Shown piece after piece: positions 36,554 through 45,680 of a stretch of DNA of 64,000 nt (position 1 is its first letter; each line of letters begins with the position of its first letter). Origin of the DNA: Oikopleura dioica (Eukaryota > Chordata > Appendicularia > Copelata > Oikopleuridae); assembly GCA_907165135.1 (NCBI GenBank), contig OU015566.1:11020157-11084156 (forward strand). Direction: 5' to 3'. A model generated the notes under the pieces. The model worked only from the letters and a program-made list of their open reading frames with translations. It was not told where the DNA came from and made no database searches. Both the position numbers and the translations under genes were made by a program.

Positions 36554-37057
36554 ATGGAAATCAACAATCAAAACGAGTTGGCCCCTTCTTATGATGACGT
36601 TCTGAATGAAGAATATGAGGCCCAGCAGCGAGAAAATGAATTTGCATTATTTCAAATCCCCGGCTTAAAACGAAAAATGAAGAAATTTGCAAGAAAAAGC
36701 GTCACAGTTCCATGGCTCTACGACTACAGAGGATATATTATTGTCGGACGGTCTGAGAATGGTACTGTCCAGTTGTTGCAGTTTTTGGAAGGACTGCAAA
36801 ATTCGCGCATGATGACAGCGACGATCGGGTCAGATGCCGACATCGACATTTCTGGGACGCCAGTTTTTGCAATGGGATCGCTGCCAGATGCTCGACAAAT
36901 GAATATCGTCAGTGTTGACGACTTCATTGCAATCACCGACGATAGGCTTTTCCAAACAATGGAGCTTGAGAATCAAGGAACTCAGCTTGCGATTAAAATG
37001 GACGACGACGGAGAACTTCATTACCACATGGTACGAATCTACTCAATTACTCTGTAA
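36554..37057 (+). CDS. 167-residue Polinton protein, paralogue of 35069-35548
   Basis: Intronless ORF with ATG at 36554. After an acidic N-terminus and a basic patch ('KRKMKKFARKSV') comes the shared core: 'WLYDYRGYIIVGR', 'GTVQLLQF', 'TIGSDADIDISG', 'VDDFIAITDDR', 'QGTQLAI', 'VRIYSITL'. A TATA-like GATATAAG lies at about 36496. Function unknown. Confidence 0.7.
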   Translation: MEINNQNELAPSYDDVLNEEYEAQQRENEFALFQIPGLKRKMKKFARKSVTVPWLYDYRGYIIVGRSENGTVQLLQFLEGLQNSRMMTATIGSDADIDISGTPVFAMGSLPDARQMNIVSVDDFIAITDDRLFQTMELENQGTQLAIKMDDDGELHYHMVRIYSITL

Positions 37058-37151
37058 CTCTTTCACTACTGTTTATTCTCGATTGTTGAGAATTTTTCCT
37101 GCTCTTTCATTTTCTTTCTTTGTTTTGACTCATGCAAACAATCTTTATTGA

Positions 37152-37157
37152 AATAAA
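37152..37157 (+). terminator. Poly(A) signal AATAAA
   Basis: Canonical hexamer about 95 nt after the stop at 37057, between two convergent genes. Confidence 0.5.
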
Positions 37158-37216
37158 AGTCCTTTTTTCACTGCAATAACTGTTTATTTTTCTTTTGAGG
37201 CAAAGTGGATGGGCAG

Positions 37217-38232
37217 TCAATATTTTTTAAGGCTGTGATTGATGGACAGGGTAGTCGGTTGTTTTCGTTGGCGAACTGCTCGAGCTAGAATGTTTGTTAG
37301 TTCAATTTCCTTTTCTTGTGTTTTTCTACCTTGCTGCTCAACGGATGGCTGGGCGCGAGTGTTTGTTGACGCGGGTGTGGACGTTCGAACTGAAGCGTTC
37401 CACGGAGGTCGGCAGGCGATTTGTGATGCTTTCGGTTGGGACAAGCGAGCGGAAGATTTTTTTTGTGCGGAAGCGGAAGGAAGTGCGCGTGCGGTAGTTT
37501 GAATGCGAGGAGTAGTCATATTTCGTGATGTGGAAGATGTTCCAGCGAGAGAGATTGGCGTAGAGTTGCATGCTGCGGAAGTTTGCGAGGTAGTTCCAGT
37601 CGAAGACGCAGCAGAAGCATTTGCTCGTGGACCGGTCGTGGAGAGGTCAATTGGTAAGTCGAAGGAGTTGTCCCACTCAAGTTCAGGCACGCCAGTCTGA
37701 GTTTGCGCTAAAAATAAGAATTATTATGAGCTGGTTCGAAAAAATATCTCAAACCTTGTGGTTGCTGGGAGATCGTTTGCTGAGAAGAAGGACGCAGAGC
37801 TTCTTGTCGATGAGCTTCTTGTTGGGTAGCGCTGGAATGCTGTGCTTCTGGTTGATGAGTAGCAGGTCTTGTTGAGGTTTTCACGACGACGATGGCTGAA
37901 TAATAATGTCAATAACACGATAGCAAATTATATTTATTTTGTATGAAATCAAATACCTTGAATAATAAGACGAAAGACGAAATAAAGCCAGATGAGGATG
38001 ATTACAATTATCGCAACTTCTTTAGAAAAGAACTTGATTAAACAGTCTTTACTTGGCTCAAAAAATTGTCTAATAAAGATTCTAATAGATTTTTGAACCC
38101 TTATCCTGAGTACGAGACACAAAAAATCATGTCTCTATCGCCGTCGTTTCCCTGAGGACTTGTTGTCGTTTCCAGACCTGTTGGCATCGTTGGTTTAGGC
38201 GACATCGTTGTTGGTGGTCTTCGACCCATCAT
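37217..38232 (-). CDS. Ser/Thr-rich single-pass membrane protein, 4 exons, 287 residues
   Basis: Exons 38114-38232, 37957-38069, 37755-37895 and 37217-37707 join in phase; introns are 44, 61 and 47 nt. The N-terminal part is Thr/Pro-rich ('RRPPTTMSPKPTMPTG'). One membrane segment follows ('EVAIIVIILIWLYFVFRLII'), then a long Gln/Ser/Thr/Ala-rich tail ending in a basic region. The short N-terminus and long low-complexity tail suggest type III topology. Unknown family. It is one of four adjacent membrane-protein genes in the middle of the Polinton. Confidence 0.65.
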
Positions 38233-38276
38233 TCTTTTGTCTCTCTCTTAAAATTAAAAGAAAATAAACTTTTAGA

Positions 38277-38460
38277 GAGTGTCCTTTTTAGCAGATATGA
38301 AGAACTTGGAAGAAAGGCACACGATCGAAGCGCTGGCAGATAGTCAGATGAGTAGAAACGCTGGTAACTTGGAGGATTGAAAGGATGGCACACGGTAGAA
38401 GCGCTGGCGGACGGAAGAGATGAGTGGAAGCGCTGGCAACTAGGAAGAAGGCACACAGGA
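38277..38460. repeat. Degenerate GAAGCGCTGGCA tandem repeat
   Basis: Four to five imperfect copies of a unit of about 40-45 bases containing GAAGCGCTGGC and GGCACAC separate two membrane-protein genes. The minus-strand ORF across it is probably not coding. Confidence 0.55.
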
Positions 38461-38522
38461 GGCTGAAGATGATATCAGACTGATTGTTTATGATTTTGGA
38501 AGCTTACATGAGTTATTGAGGT

Positions 38523-38876
38523 CTAGATGTCTTCTGGAAGATGAGTAGGTCGTGAGATGAGCAGGTCTGTGTTAAGTTTTAGTAAAATGGTTTGATTGAT
38601 TTGGATGACTTACTTCGCTTTGGAGTGGCTGGCTTCTTTTTGGTGATCAAAGCAATGAGAATTACCATCAGAAGAAAGCAAGCTCCGACAGCGGACAAGC
38701 TTGCGATCTGGAGAATGGAGTCCACGTCGACTTTTTCTTCCATCGACTCTTGAGAAAATAAGTAAAGTATATTCTCTTGTGATCTCTAAGTTACCTCGAC
38801 AGGCACAGAGGGCGCCAACTTCTTCTTCAGAAACGTAATCGAATCTGTATTGAGCGTAAAAGTCGCAGTTTTCCAT
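38523..38876 (-). CDS. 86-residue single-pass membrane protein, 3 exons
   Basis: Exons 38795-38876, 38614-38748 and 38523-38566 join in phase; introns are 46 and 47 nt. The N-terminus has three Cys ('MENCDF', 'ALCACR'). The membrane segment is 'LSAVGACFLLMVILIALI', followed by KKK and a short polar tail. Topology N-out/C-in by the positive-inside rule. Function unknown. Confidence 0.6.
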
Positions 38877-38970
38877 GATTCGAGGTTCAGTCTTAGAATT
38901 GAAAGAAAATTAGAAGTTTCTCTATTCCGTCAATTATCGTTCTAATCAACAATTAAATTTCTTTCTTGTC

Positions 38971-39556
38971 CTAAACTTCTTCTATCCGGGATTGGTCTTC
39001 CTTCTTCTTTGCTCGCCAGAGACGATTCAATCGCATCCAGTCCGGTCCAGGAGTCCAATTCTCATCTTTCTTCTTCTTTGTCGATTCGTCGTTCTTTGAA
39101 CCCTCATTTTTGACATCAGGCTTCTTCTCTTTTGTCTGTATCTCTTCTTCGCTTCTGTTATCTTTGTAAAATTATTAGTTTGAGTCAAATTGTCTAAGAT
39201 TACCTTTGGGATCTTTCCTTTCTCGAGAAAAAGTCGATCTGCGGCAGTCTGTGATTGATCTCCTTACTCGCATTTCGTATTTCTTGTAAATCATGAAGAA
39301 AAACCAAAGCGTAGAAGTAACTGCCGCTAGAAATTATATTTAAATATTTGGAATTGATAATTAAATGTTCTTCATTACCTGTAAAAACGGCTTGTTTCAA
39401 CCAATTGGTTGCTTCAATTGGGTCCGCTTGATTGCTCACAGTTGTTAACTCGGTGACCAGCTCACAAGGGGAGAGAGAGGATGTGCTCGTCTTTGTGATC
39501 GGAATTTTTGTCGAAGCAATTTCTCCTCCGGAGAGCTTTACGCGAAATCGAGTCAT
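38971..39556 (-). CDS. 163-residue single-pass membrane protein, 3 exons
   Basis: Exons 39379-39556, 39204-39326 and 38971-39161 join in phase; introns are 52 and 42 nt. The N-terminal half is a Thr/Ser-rich domain without an obvious signal peptide. The membrane stretch 'AVTSTLWFFFMIY' is followed by a strongly basic, then mixed-charge cytoplasmic-type tail ('KKKKDENWTPGPDWMRLNRL'). Unknown family. Confidence 0.6.
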
Positions 39557-39971
39557 CTGAATTTCAAAAATAATATATCTCGATAAGCTAGAAATAATTA
39601 AAAAAAACACTTGAAGATTCAAAAAATTGGAGTTGAAAGCAGAATAAGAGATTTTAATCAGAAAGAAACTTTTGATTATAGATAGCCGTAAACGACTAGG
39701 TTTCTTATAAGTAATATAATTGAAAATTCAAGCTGATTTCTCTTAGTTTTCTCTTATCTTCAATATTTTTCTCTGTTTTCGAATTCTATTAAAAGTCTTG
39801 TGCATGAACTTGCAGCGAGCGAAGTGTGTGCTTGAAATGAGCGTGCCCCTGAGCAGGCGCCTCACTGATTCGCCCGTTCAACCCCCGCCCGCGAGAACCT
39901 AGCCTGAGAGAGGCGCGCTCACCGCAGGTCTAGCCACGCTGGCGCCAAAAAAAAAGCGCAATCAAAGCAGA
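39557..39971. promoter_or_regulatory. Divergent intergenic region with GC-rich patch
   Basis: Lies between starts at 39556 (-) and 39972 (+). At 39830-39950 it is distinctly GC-rich and contains GCGCCTCACTGA and GAGGCGCGCTCA; the same GTGAGGCGC core is at 36472, before another plus-strand Polinton gene. A shared upstream control site is plausible. Confidence 0.45.
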
Positions 39972-40436
39972 ATGAGAGAATTCAAATCCGAGCGCCCCTT
40001 GACCTCGTGGGAGCGCGCGACCATCAAAGTCGCTATCGACGCAAATCTCGACTCAGTTTCCGACCTTATCAAAGGTATTTTACTCCTTGGAATTTCATAA
40101 GCTCATCATTTTTTAGCAAAGAAAGAATACGAAAAGGATGTGAACTTAGCCACGCGAATGATGTTGAAGATGAAAATTACCGACGAAGCAATGGAAGTTG
40201 AAACTCGATCCTTTCTTTTGGAATTCATCAAAGGTAGTTTTACTTCCGGCTTTAATGAATTAATGACTTTTCTAGCAGAAGAATTCAAGAAGGACGTCGA
40301 AAAAGCAACGAAAATGATGAAGCAGATGACGATAAGCGAAGGAACAATGGAATGGACGAGTCTTCCTGAGAAAATGGAGATCGATAGCGAGGACGAAACT
40401 ATGGAATACGATCAGATGGACGCGATGGAAGAGTAA
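39972..40436 (+). CDS. 126-residue helical protein with a duplicated exon, 3 exons
   Basis: Exons 39972-40074, 40117-40233 and 40276-40436 join in identical phase over two introns of exactly 42 nt. Exon 2 ('KKEYEKDVNLATRMMLKMKI') and exon 3 ('EEFKKDVEKATKMMKQMTIS') are diverged copies, each preceded by IK at the junction, so an exon duplication is likely. The C-terminus is acidic and Met-rich. No known family. Confidence 0.65.
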
Positions 40437-40740
40437 TTTATTCACAGATAACTCCACCTTTTGATTGATAAAGCCTTATTGAAAACTTTCTTTTATTGAT
40501 AGAAACTCTTTGATAGATAAATTCTCATTGATAATGTATTTCTACCGTCTCAAAACTAGCCATGACTGATAACCTGCCTTTTATCCCACTTCAAGTGCCA
40601 AATTTTGTTCAAGCTTCAAATTTTTGCGCTCTATTTCGCAACAGTTCCAAATCTAACCTGCCGATAATAACTGACAAAATAAAACTCGTAAAATATCAAT
40701 CCATTGTGTTTTATTAAACATCTGCAGGAGATAGAGCAAA

Positions 40741-40986
40741 TCAAACCCAAGAATCTTGAGGAGACAAAGCAGGATCAGAATCAGTAACAACGATCGAGGC
40801 TCTCTTCGCAGTCGATTTCTTCTTTGCTTTCATCTTCCAAATCTTAATTACCATCCAGCAGTAACCAGCAAGCGCGAGTACAACTAGGGTTGTAGCAGCT
40901 TTGTTCTGTCTGATAATTTCTTCCTTGATTTTGCAAATCAAGTCGAGAAAAGTAAATTCATCTGAGACTGGTGCGCTGCGATTCAT
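40741..40986 (-). CDS. 81-residue single-pass membrane protein
   Basis: Intronless ORF from ATG. A polar N-terminal 35 residues precede the membrane segment 'TTLVVLALAGYCWMVIKIW', then 'KMKAKKKSTAKRAS' and an acidic end. Same layout (short outside, one span, basic inside) as the three membrane proteins next to it. Confidence 0.55.
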   Translation of the reverse strand: MNRSAPVSDEFTFLDLICKIKEEIIRQNKAATTLVVLALAGYCWMVIKIWKMKAKKKSTAKRASIVVTDSDPALSPQDSWV

Positions 40987-41168
40987 TTTTTAAGAATGAT
41001 ATTTTCGAGCTATCAAGCTTATTTTTATGCCCTAGATCAATGCTTCAAACCAGTGCTAGGAAAAACAACGGAAGTTCACCAAAGCATGTTTATTGAAAGA
41101 AATAATCACCGGAAGTTAACAGTAAGTAAACAGTAAGTAAACAGGAAAGTTTGCTAAGAGGAAGAAAT

Positions 41169-42719
41169 TTAAAGTTCGGTAAAGGTTTTTTCTGGCGTCA
41201 CGTTGGCGGGAGGATCTTCTTCGTCTTCCATCATCTCGGCGGTTTCATCGATGAATTCAGCAGTTTCTCGCGTGATCAGTCCCATTGAGAGTGCTGTATC
41301 CAGGGTCTCCCCTAAAAGGTACGGCGATAAACAGGCATCGATTATGGTATCAGGAGTACCTCCTCTTGACGGATTCTCCAGCTCCGATTGCAGCTGTCGG
41401 ATTTCTTCTGCTCTCGCTTGCGCGTCGTTTTCATCGACGATCTGCTGGAATTGTTCGGCGTCCAAGGAGCCAAAGGTTTCATCAGCGTACGCAATGTCGA
41501 TTGCTAAATTATTGTTAGACAAGGATTTAAAAATTCAAACTACCTGGGACAACTTGATCATCCTCGTCAGAGGAAGAATCTCCGGTCAAATCAACTTGAT
41601 TAAAGTTAACATAAGCTTCAATAAAAAAGATTTACTTGTTGTGATTGCTGAAGCCATCATTTGTTGAATGGTAATTGGTCGGAATTCGGGAACCGTAGGT
41701 GATCGAATAACAGATGACCGTCCAGCCGGAGAAGGAAACTCAAATGGTGAAGGACGAGGAGAGTCAAATGGAGGAGGCGTCGGCGGTGGCGTGTACATCG
41801 AAGCTCGGCTTGTGGAAGGTTGGCACATGTCCCAGGTCGTTTGGGTCCAGAGTTGATTTTTTTGCGATTTTGGTCGAGCCGCCCATTCTTCCTCGCTATC
41901 CGGTCCAGTCTCAGCTCCGCTATCATCGTTGTTTTCATCAGCGTCGTTTTCCTCAGCTGCGACACCCACTCCAGCTATACCGTTATCTTCAGCAGCGATA
42001 ACCTCTCTCGCAGCGTCAGCCTCGTCGTTGATCTCAGCGTCATTATCGCTTCCAATGTCAGTTTCATCATCATCTTCAAGCTGATCAAACTGGTCGACAT
42101 TCTGTCGTTTTTGTTCTGGCTCATCAGTTTCGAATAATTTTCGTTTGACAGCTAAAAAACCAGTTCTGAAATCGCTTAAAAATAAATTTTACCTCTCGTT
42201 TTTTGTGGAGTTGTTGGATGGTAGGTTTCCTCATCATCTTCAAGCTGATCAACCTGGTCGACTTTCTGTCGTTTTTGTTTCGGCTCATCAGTTTCGAATA
42301 ATTTTCGTTTGCCAGCTAAAAAACCAGTTCTGAAATTGCTTTAAAAATAAATTTTACCTCTCGTTTTTGGTGGAGTTGTTGGATAGTAGGTTTCATCATC
42401 AGAATCATCTTCGGAGGAGGATGCTGCGCTGGAATCGTCAATGTCAATTTCACCGTCAGAATTCTCAATCATCTCTTCAAGCCTTGACACAAGGGGCACG
42501 TCAAAGTCCAAATGGTCGAGAAGTCCACCTTAATATAGATAAGTTTTTGAAATGACTCAAGAATAACTTACGAACTCGTCGAAGATAGGTCTCTTTATCG
42601 ACCTCCATTATGTATTGGTCTCTGATCGTGGGCCAAAGTGCTGCGAGAAGGAGTGTAAATTGGTTGGTAAGGTTGTAAGCTTGAGCAATGCCGTCGGGAT
42701 TCGAGGGAAGATCGAACAT
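41169..42719 (-). CDS. 447-residue acidic protein with SUMO-interacting-like motif, 6 exons
   Basis: Exons 42572-42719, 42358-42528, 42193-42315, 41636-42151, 41544-41594 and 41169-41503 join in phase; introns are 40-43 nt. The N-terminal 50 residues are a folded-looking helix region. Then come repeated acidic/KRKLF units, a Pro-rich segment ('TPPPTPPPFDSPRPSPF'), a motif 'IDLTGDSSSDEDD' that has the form of a SUMO-interacting motif, and a helical C-terminus. Exon 3 plus its intron is a 164-bp tandem duplicate of neighbouring sequence. No homologue recognised; a structural or regulatory virion protein are both possible. Confidence 0.7.
42071..42398. repeat. 164-bp tandem duplication containing an exon-intron unit
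   Basis: Units 42071-42234 and 42235-42398 are over 90% alike by eye, including the introns GTAAAATTTATTTTTAA..TTTTTTAG. Each unit carries one whole intron plus flanking exon, so the duplication created an extra in-frame exon and a new intron. Confidence 0.85.
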
Positions 42720-42971
42720 CTTTTAATATCAAATTTTGATATCTGATGAAATTCCCTAATCTTATTCCGGTTTTATCGACGGGATCAGTGCGCTTACAAC
42801 TTGCGCCGCACTCGTTCGCGTGCGCCGCCCCTTCCGCCGGAAGTAAACTTATCAAAATACAATCCTTCTTCCACGCACAAATGTTTTAATCCGGAGGAAC
42901 AAACGAATTGACATTCAAATTTTGAAGTCAATTTTCATTTCAAAAACTTGCATGATCTCAATTATACCTTT

Positions 42972-43475
42972 AGAAACTGGTCCGATCCCAAAAATACCAC
43001 TCAGAAATGAGCCCGATCCGAAAAATACCTCTCAGAACCGGCCCGATCCCAAAAATACCTAAGAAATGGGCCCGATCCGAAAAATACCTCTCAGAACCGG
43101 CCCGATCCCAAAAATACCTTCAGAAATCGACCCGATCCCAAAAATACCTAAGAAATGGACCTGATCCGAAAAATACCTCTCAGAACCGGCCCGATCCCAA
43201 AAATACCTTCAGAAATCGACCCGATCCCAAAAATACCTAAGAAATGGACCCGATCCGAAAAATACCTCTCAGAACCGGCCCGATCCCAAAAATACCTAAG
43301 AAATGGACCCGATCCGAAAAATACCTCTCAGAACCGGCCCGATCCCAAAAATACCTTCAGAAATCCGCCCGATCCAAAAAATACCTAAGAAATGGGCCCG
43401 ATCCGAAAAATACCTCTCAGAACCGGCCCGATCCCAAAAATACCTTCAGAAATCCGCCCGATCCCAAAAAAATCG
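42972..43475. repeat. 29-30-bp minisatellite, array 2
   Basis: About 17 copies of a unit CCCGATCC(C/G)AAAAATACCT with alternating endings (CTCAGAACCGG or AAGAAATGG), the same family and orientation as 29671-29955. It sits between two minus-strand Polinton genes. Confidence 0.9.
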
Positions 43476-43712
43476 ATGGTCTTTTCGGTCGGAAATCGGT
43501 CGGAAAATCTGAGAGTGTAAATTTGAGCTCGTTAGTCAAAATTGAAGACCAAAAAAGCTGAAATATCAATTTTTCTTTAATAGTTTTTATTCACACCGAC
43601 ACATAATGGAGCAGAAATTAGAAGTAAACGAAGCAGGTAAGACAGATTTGTTGACACCGACATGAAATGGAGTAGAAATTTTGAGTTAACGAAGAAGGAA
43701 AGACAGATTTAT

Positions 43713-44219
43713 TTATGCGGAAGTTCCGGAGCGTGGCGGTGGAGCAACAACTTGATTGTCTCCGTCAATGTAAATCGTTCCTGTTTGCTCGGACTGCGTT
43801 ATAACATCATCGTCAGGGGTCGTACCCAAGTTCCATCCAAGAATTGATGTTGATTTGAAGACATTTTCTTGACCGCAAACGGGACAGTCATGAGATGGCT
43901 CTTTTTCAGGTTGAAACGGCGAAGCGTACCGGAAAATGTACGCTTTTGGCTCATTTCTAATCTGTTCAGACAGTGTCTGAAGAGCCTCGCGTTCGATCTC
44001 GACCAGAAGTTCCTTCTTAGTGTGGCGAAACTCGAGCAGATGAAGGAACTCAACCTCGAGTTCATGTTTAGCTCGAATAGGCAGACGGAGCTCAATCTCT
44101 TCTCCTGAGAATCCATCAGGGAAGAATTTATCTGCATTTGAGATCACTGTTGCGTCAATGTAGAAAACTCCTCCTTTGTTAGCGGTGTGAAAATCAAAAT
44201 CTTTAATTGTAACGATCAT
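43713..44219 (-). CDS. Polinton three-paralogue family, member 1 (168 residues)
   Basis: Intronless, ATG at 44219. The N-terminal 75 residues are shared with the genes at 44504 and 45616: hydrophobic start 'MIVTIKDFDFH', 'GGVFYIDA', 'FPDGF', 'EIELRLPI', then a helix 'FLHLLEFRHTKK'. The C-terminus has a CxxC pair ('CPVCGQ') and a Pro-rich end. The beta-rich start resembles no family I know. An upstream block of about 180 bp is shared with member 2. Confidence 0.7.
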   Translation of the reverse strand: MIVTIKDFDFHTANKGGVFYIDATVISNADKFFPDGFSGEEIELRLPIRAKHELEVEFLHLLEFRHTKKELLVEIEREALQTLSEQIRNEPKAYIFRYASPFQPEKEPSHDCPVCGQENVFKSTSILGWNLGTTPDDDVITQSEQTGTIYIDGDNQVVAPPPRSGTSA

Positions 44220-44370
44220 TTTTTGCGAATGAGAGAAGAATCAATTTTGCTCCAGAAGTTCAAATGCACTGGCTTACCAGTGTTCTTTTTCTAGCCTTGT
44301 GACCGCCTTTACGCTTCCTATGCTTATAAACAAAAGATCCTGCTTCAAAGAACAACAAAAAGATTTATCA
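44220..44370 (-). promoter_or_regulatory. Conserved upstream block of member 1
   Basis: On the plus strand reads TCCAGAAGTTCAAATGCACT then GGCTTACCAGTG, and further upstream CTTATAAACAAAAGATCCTG (TATA-like on the minus strand). Comparable pieces stand before the genes at 44935 and 46210. Confidence 0.5.
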
Positions 44371-44503
44371 CCTACATTTATTTTCACCGAAAAATATTTA
44401 CAAGCAAAGCACCACAGTATGAAAGTAAAGAAAAGCAAGCGTCACAGTTTATCTAAGAAAGAAAAGCAAAGCACCACAAGAAAAGACAGTTTCATTTGAA
44501 GAT

Positions 44504-44935
44504 TCAATGATTATACTTTGTCACCTTCCATTCTTTCAGCTTGAATATTGGTGATCCACAATTTGAACAATCCTCTGGAGAAGTCTGCTCGAGTTGCATC
44601 GGGAAGTTGTATTTAAACGTCCAGCAACCATAAATTGCTTCCGATTTTTTTCCCTCGGAAGTGACCACTTTTTCAAGAAGAATTATTGGCACGGGCTTTT
44701 TTGAGTGGCGAAATTCCAAAAGCTGAAGGAATTCCGTCTCAACCTCTTGTTTTGTCGAGACTGTTATCCGAAGATCAAGCTCTGCTGCTGGGAATCCACC
44801 AGGAAAGTGAACGTCGATAAGCGGCATGCACATGGCATCAATGTAAAAAACTCCTCCACAACCTTTATGCTCAAAGTCGAAGGCTTCAATTTGAACCATA
44901 TAATCAGCTGAGGAAACTTCGATACAACGAAACAT
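44504..44935 (-). CDS. Polinton three-paralogue family, member 2 (143 residues)
   Basis: Intronless. The first ATG is at 44935, but the family alignment starts at the second (44899, 'MVQIEAFDFEH'). Shared features are 'GGVFYIDA', 'FPGGFPAAELDLRI', 'FLQLLEFRHSKK'. A C-terminal 'CSNCGSPIFKL' gives one CxxC. Closest to member 1. Confidence 0.7.
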   Translation of the reverse strand: MFRCIEVSSADYMVQIEAFDFEHKGCGGVFYIDAMCMPLIDVHFPGGFPAAELDLRITVSTKQEVETEFLQLLEFRHSKKPVPIILLEKVVTSEGKKSEAIYGCWTFKYNFPMQLEQTSPEDCSNCGSPIFKLKEWKVTKYNH

Positions 44936-45090
44936 TATTTTTTGATGAGAATGAGATCAACTATAAATTCTTCTATGAGGTTCAAAAGCGCTGGATACTC
45001 GGTGCCTGCTTTGGATCACTGATTCTACTCGAGCGAAACTTTGCGTCTTCAATGTTTATAAATAAAGGAACCTGCTCGAAAGAACGACAA
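44936..45090 (-). promoter_or_regulatory. Conserved upstream block of member 2
   Basis: Contains GGTTCAAAAGCGCTGGATAC and, further upstream, TTTATAAATAAAGGAACCTG followed by CTCGAAAGAAC, aligning with the block at 44220-44370 including the TATA-like part. Confidence 0.5.
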
Positions 45091-45161
45091 AGAAATAAAA
45101 AAAAAACACCAAAGTTTATTACTCGAGTAAAGAAGGAGAAAACGATCAGAAAACGAAAAGA

Positions 45162-45221
45162 TTAGATGGACATTGGTTGTTCGGAAGTCGCCTGAATTGG
45201 AGTTGACTGAATCGGAGTTGC
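45162..45221 (-). pseudogene. Severed 3' end of the gene at 45616-46210
   Basis: In the frame of the upstream gene this fragment continues the same Pro/Gln/Ser/Thr repeat and ends at a TAA (45162-45164). It is cut off by the MITE at 45222-45680. Removing the MITE and one copy of its 7-bp duplication leaves the frame intact, so this is the original C-terminus. Confidence 0.8.
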
Positions 45222-45680
45222 AGGGTGGCTATTTTGGATTTGGGGGTTAGTTGGAATTGGATTGGATCCAATCCAATAAGGTTTGGATGGAATTTGGATG
45301 GCCAGGGTACCGGATTTTGTTGGGGAAAATTGGGCAATTGGGGGAAATTGGGGAATTGGATCCAATGAAAATACATCGCTAAACTATGCAAAGAAGGGTC
45401 ATTTTCATGATAAAAATGAACAATTTCGGATAAAAAATCATTGTCTTGGCTATGTTGATCCTCTTTTCGGATAAAAACTTACTGTTTCGCTTCTTTTCAA
45501 AGTACTAAAAGCCTTGGAAAAATTGGAAATCCAATTGGATCTAATTGGAATTGGGGATTTTTGGGGAATCGGGTAATAATTGGATTGGGTTGGATTTTGG
45601 ATGGATAGTTCCGACTCAAAATTTATTGGATGGAAATTGGATGGCCAGACCCCAAAATTTTGTCCAAAATAGCCACCCTG
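45222..45680. mobile_element. CAGGG-ended MITE (459 bp) inserted in a Polinton gene
   Basis: Termini CAGGGTGGCTATTTTGGA and TCCAAAATAGCCACCCTG are perfect inverted copies of 18 bp. GGAGTTG flanks both sides (45215-45221 and 45681-45687), a 7-bp duplication. The interior is rich in GGATTGGAT-like words and has no gene. Same terminal CAGGG and 7-bp duplication as the element at 8177-8963. Confidence 0.9.

Noticed and set aside
41203-42137. Several plus-strand ORFs of about 100-150 codons
   Set aside because: Antisense to the six-exon acidic protein and crossing its introns; no own coding character.
43007-43561. Overlapping plus-strand ORFs
   Set aside because: Minisatellite translation in several frames; no unique sequence.
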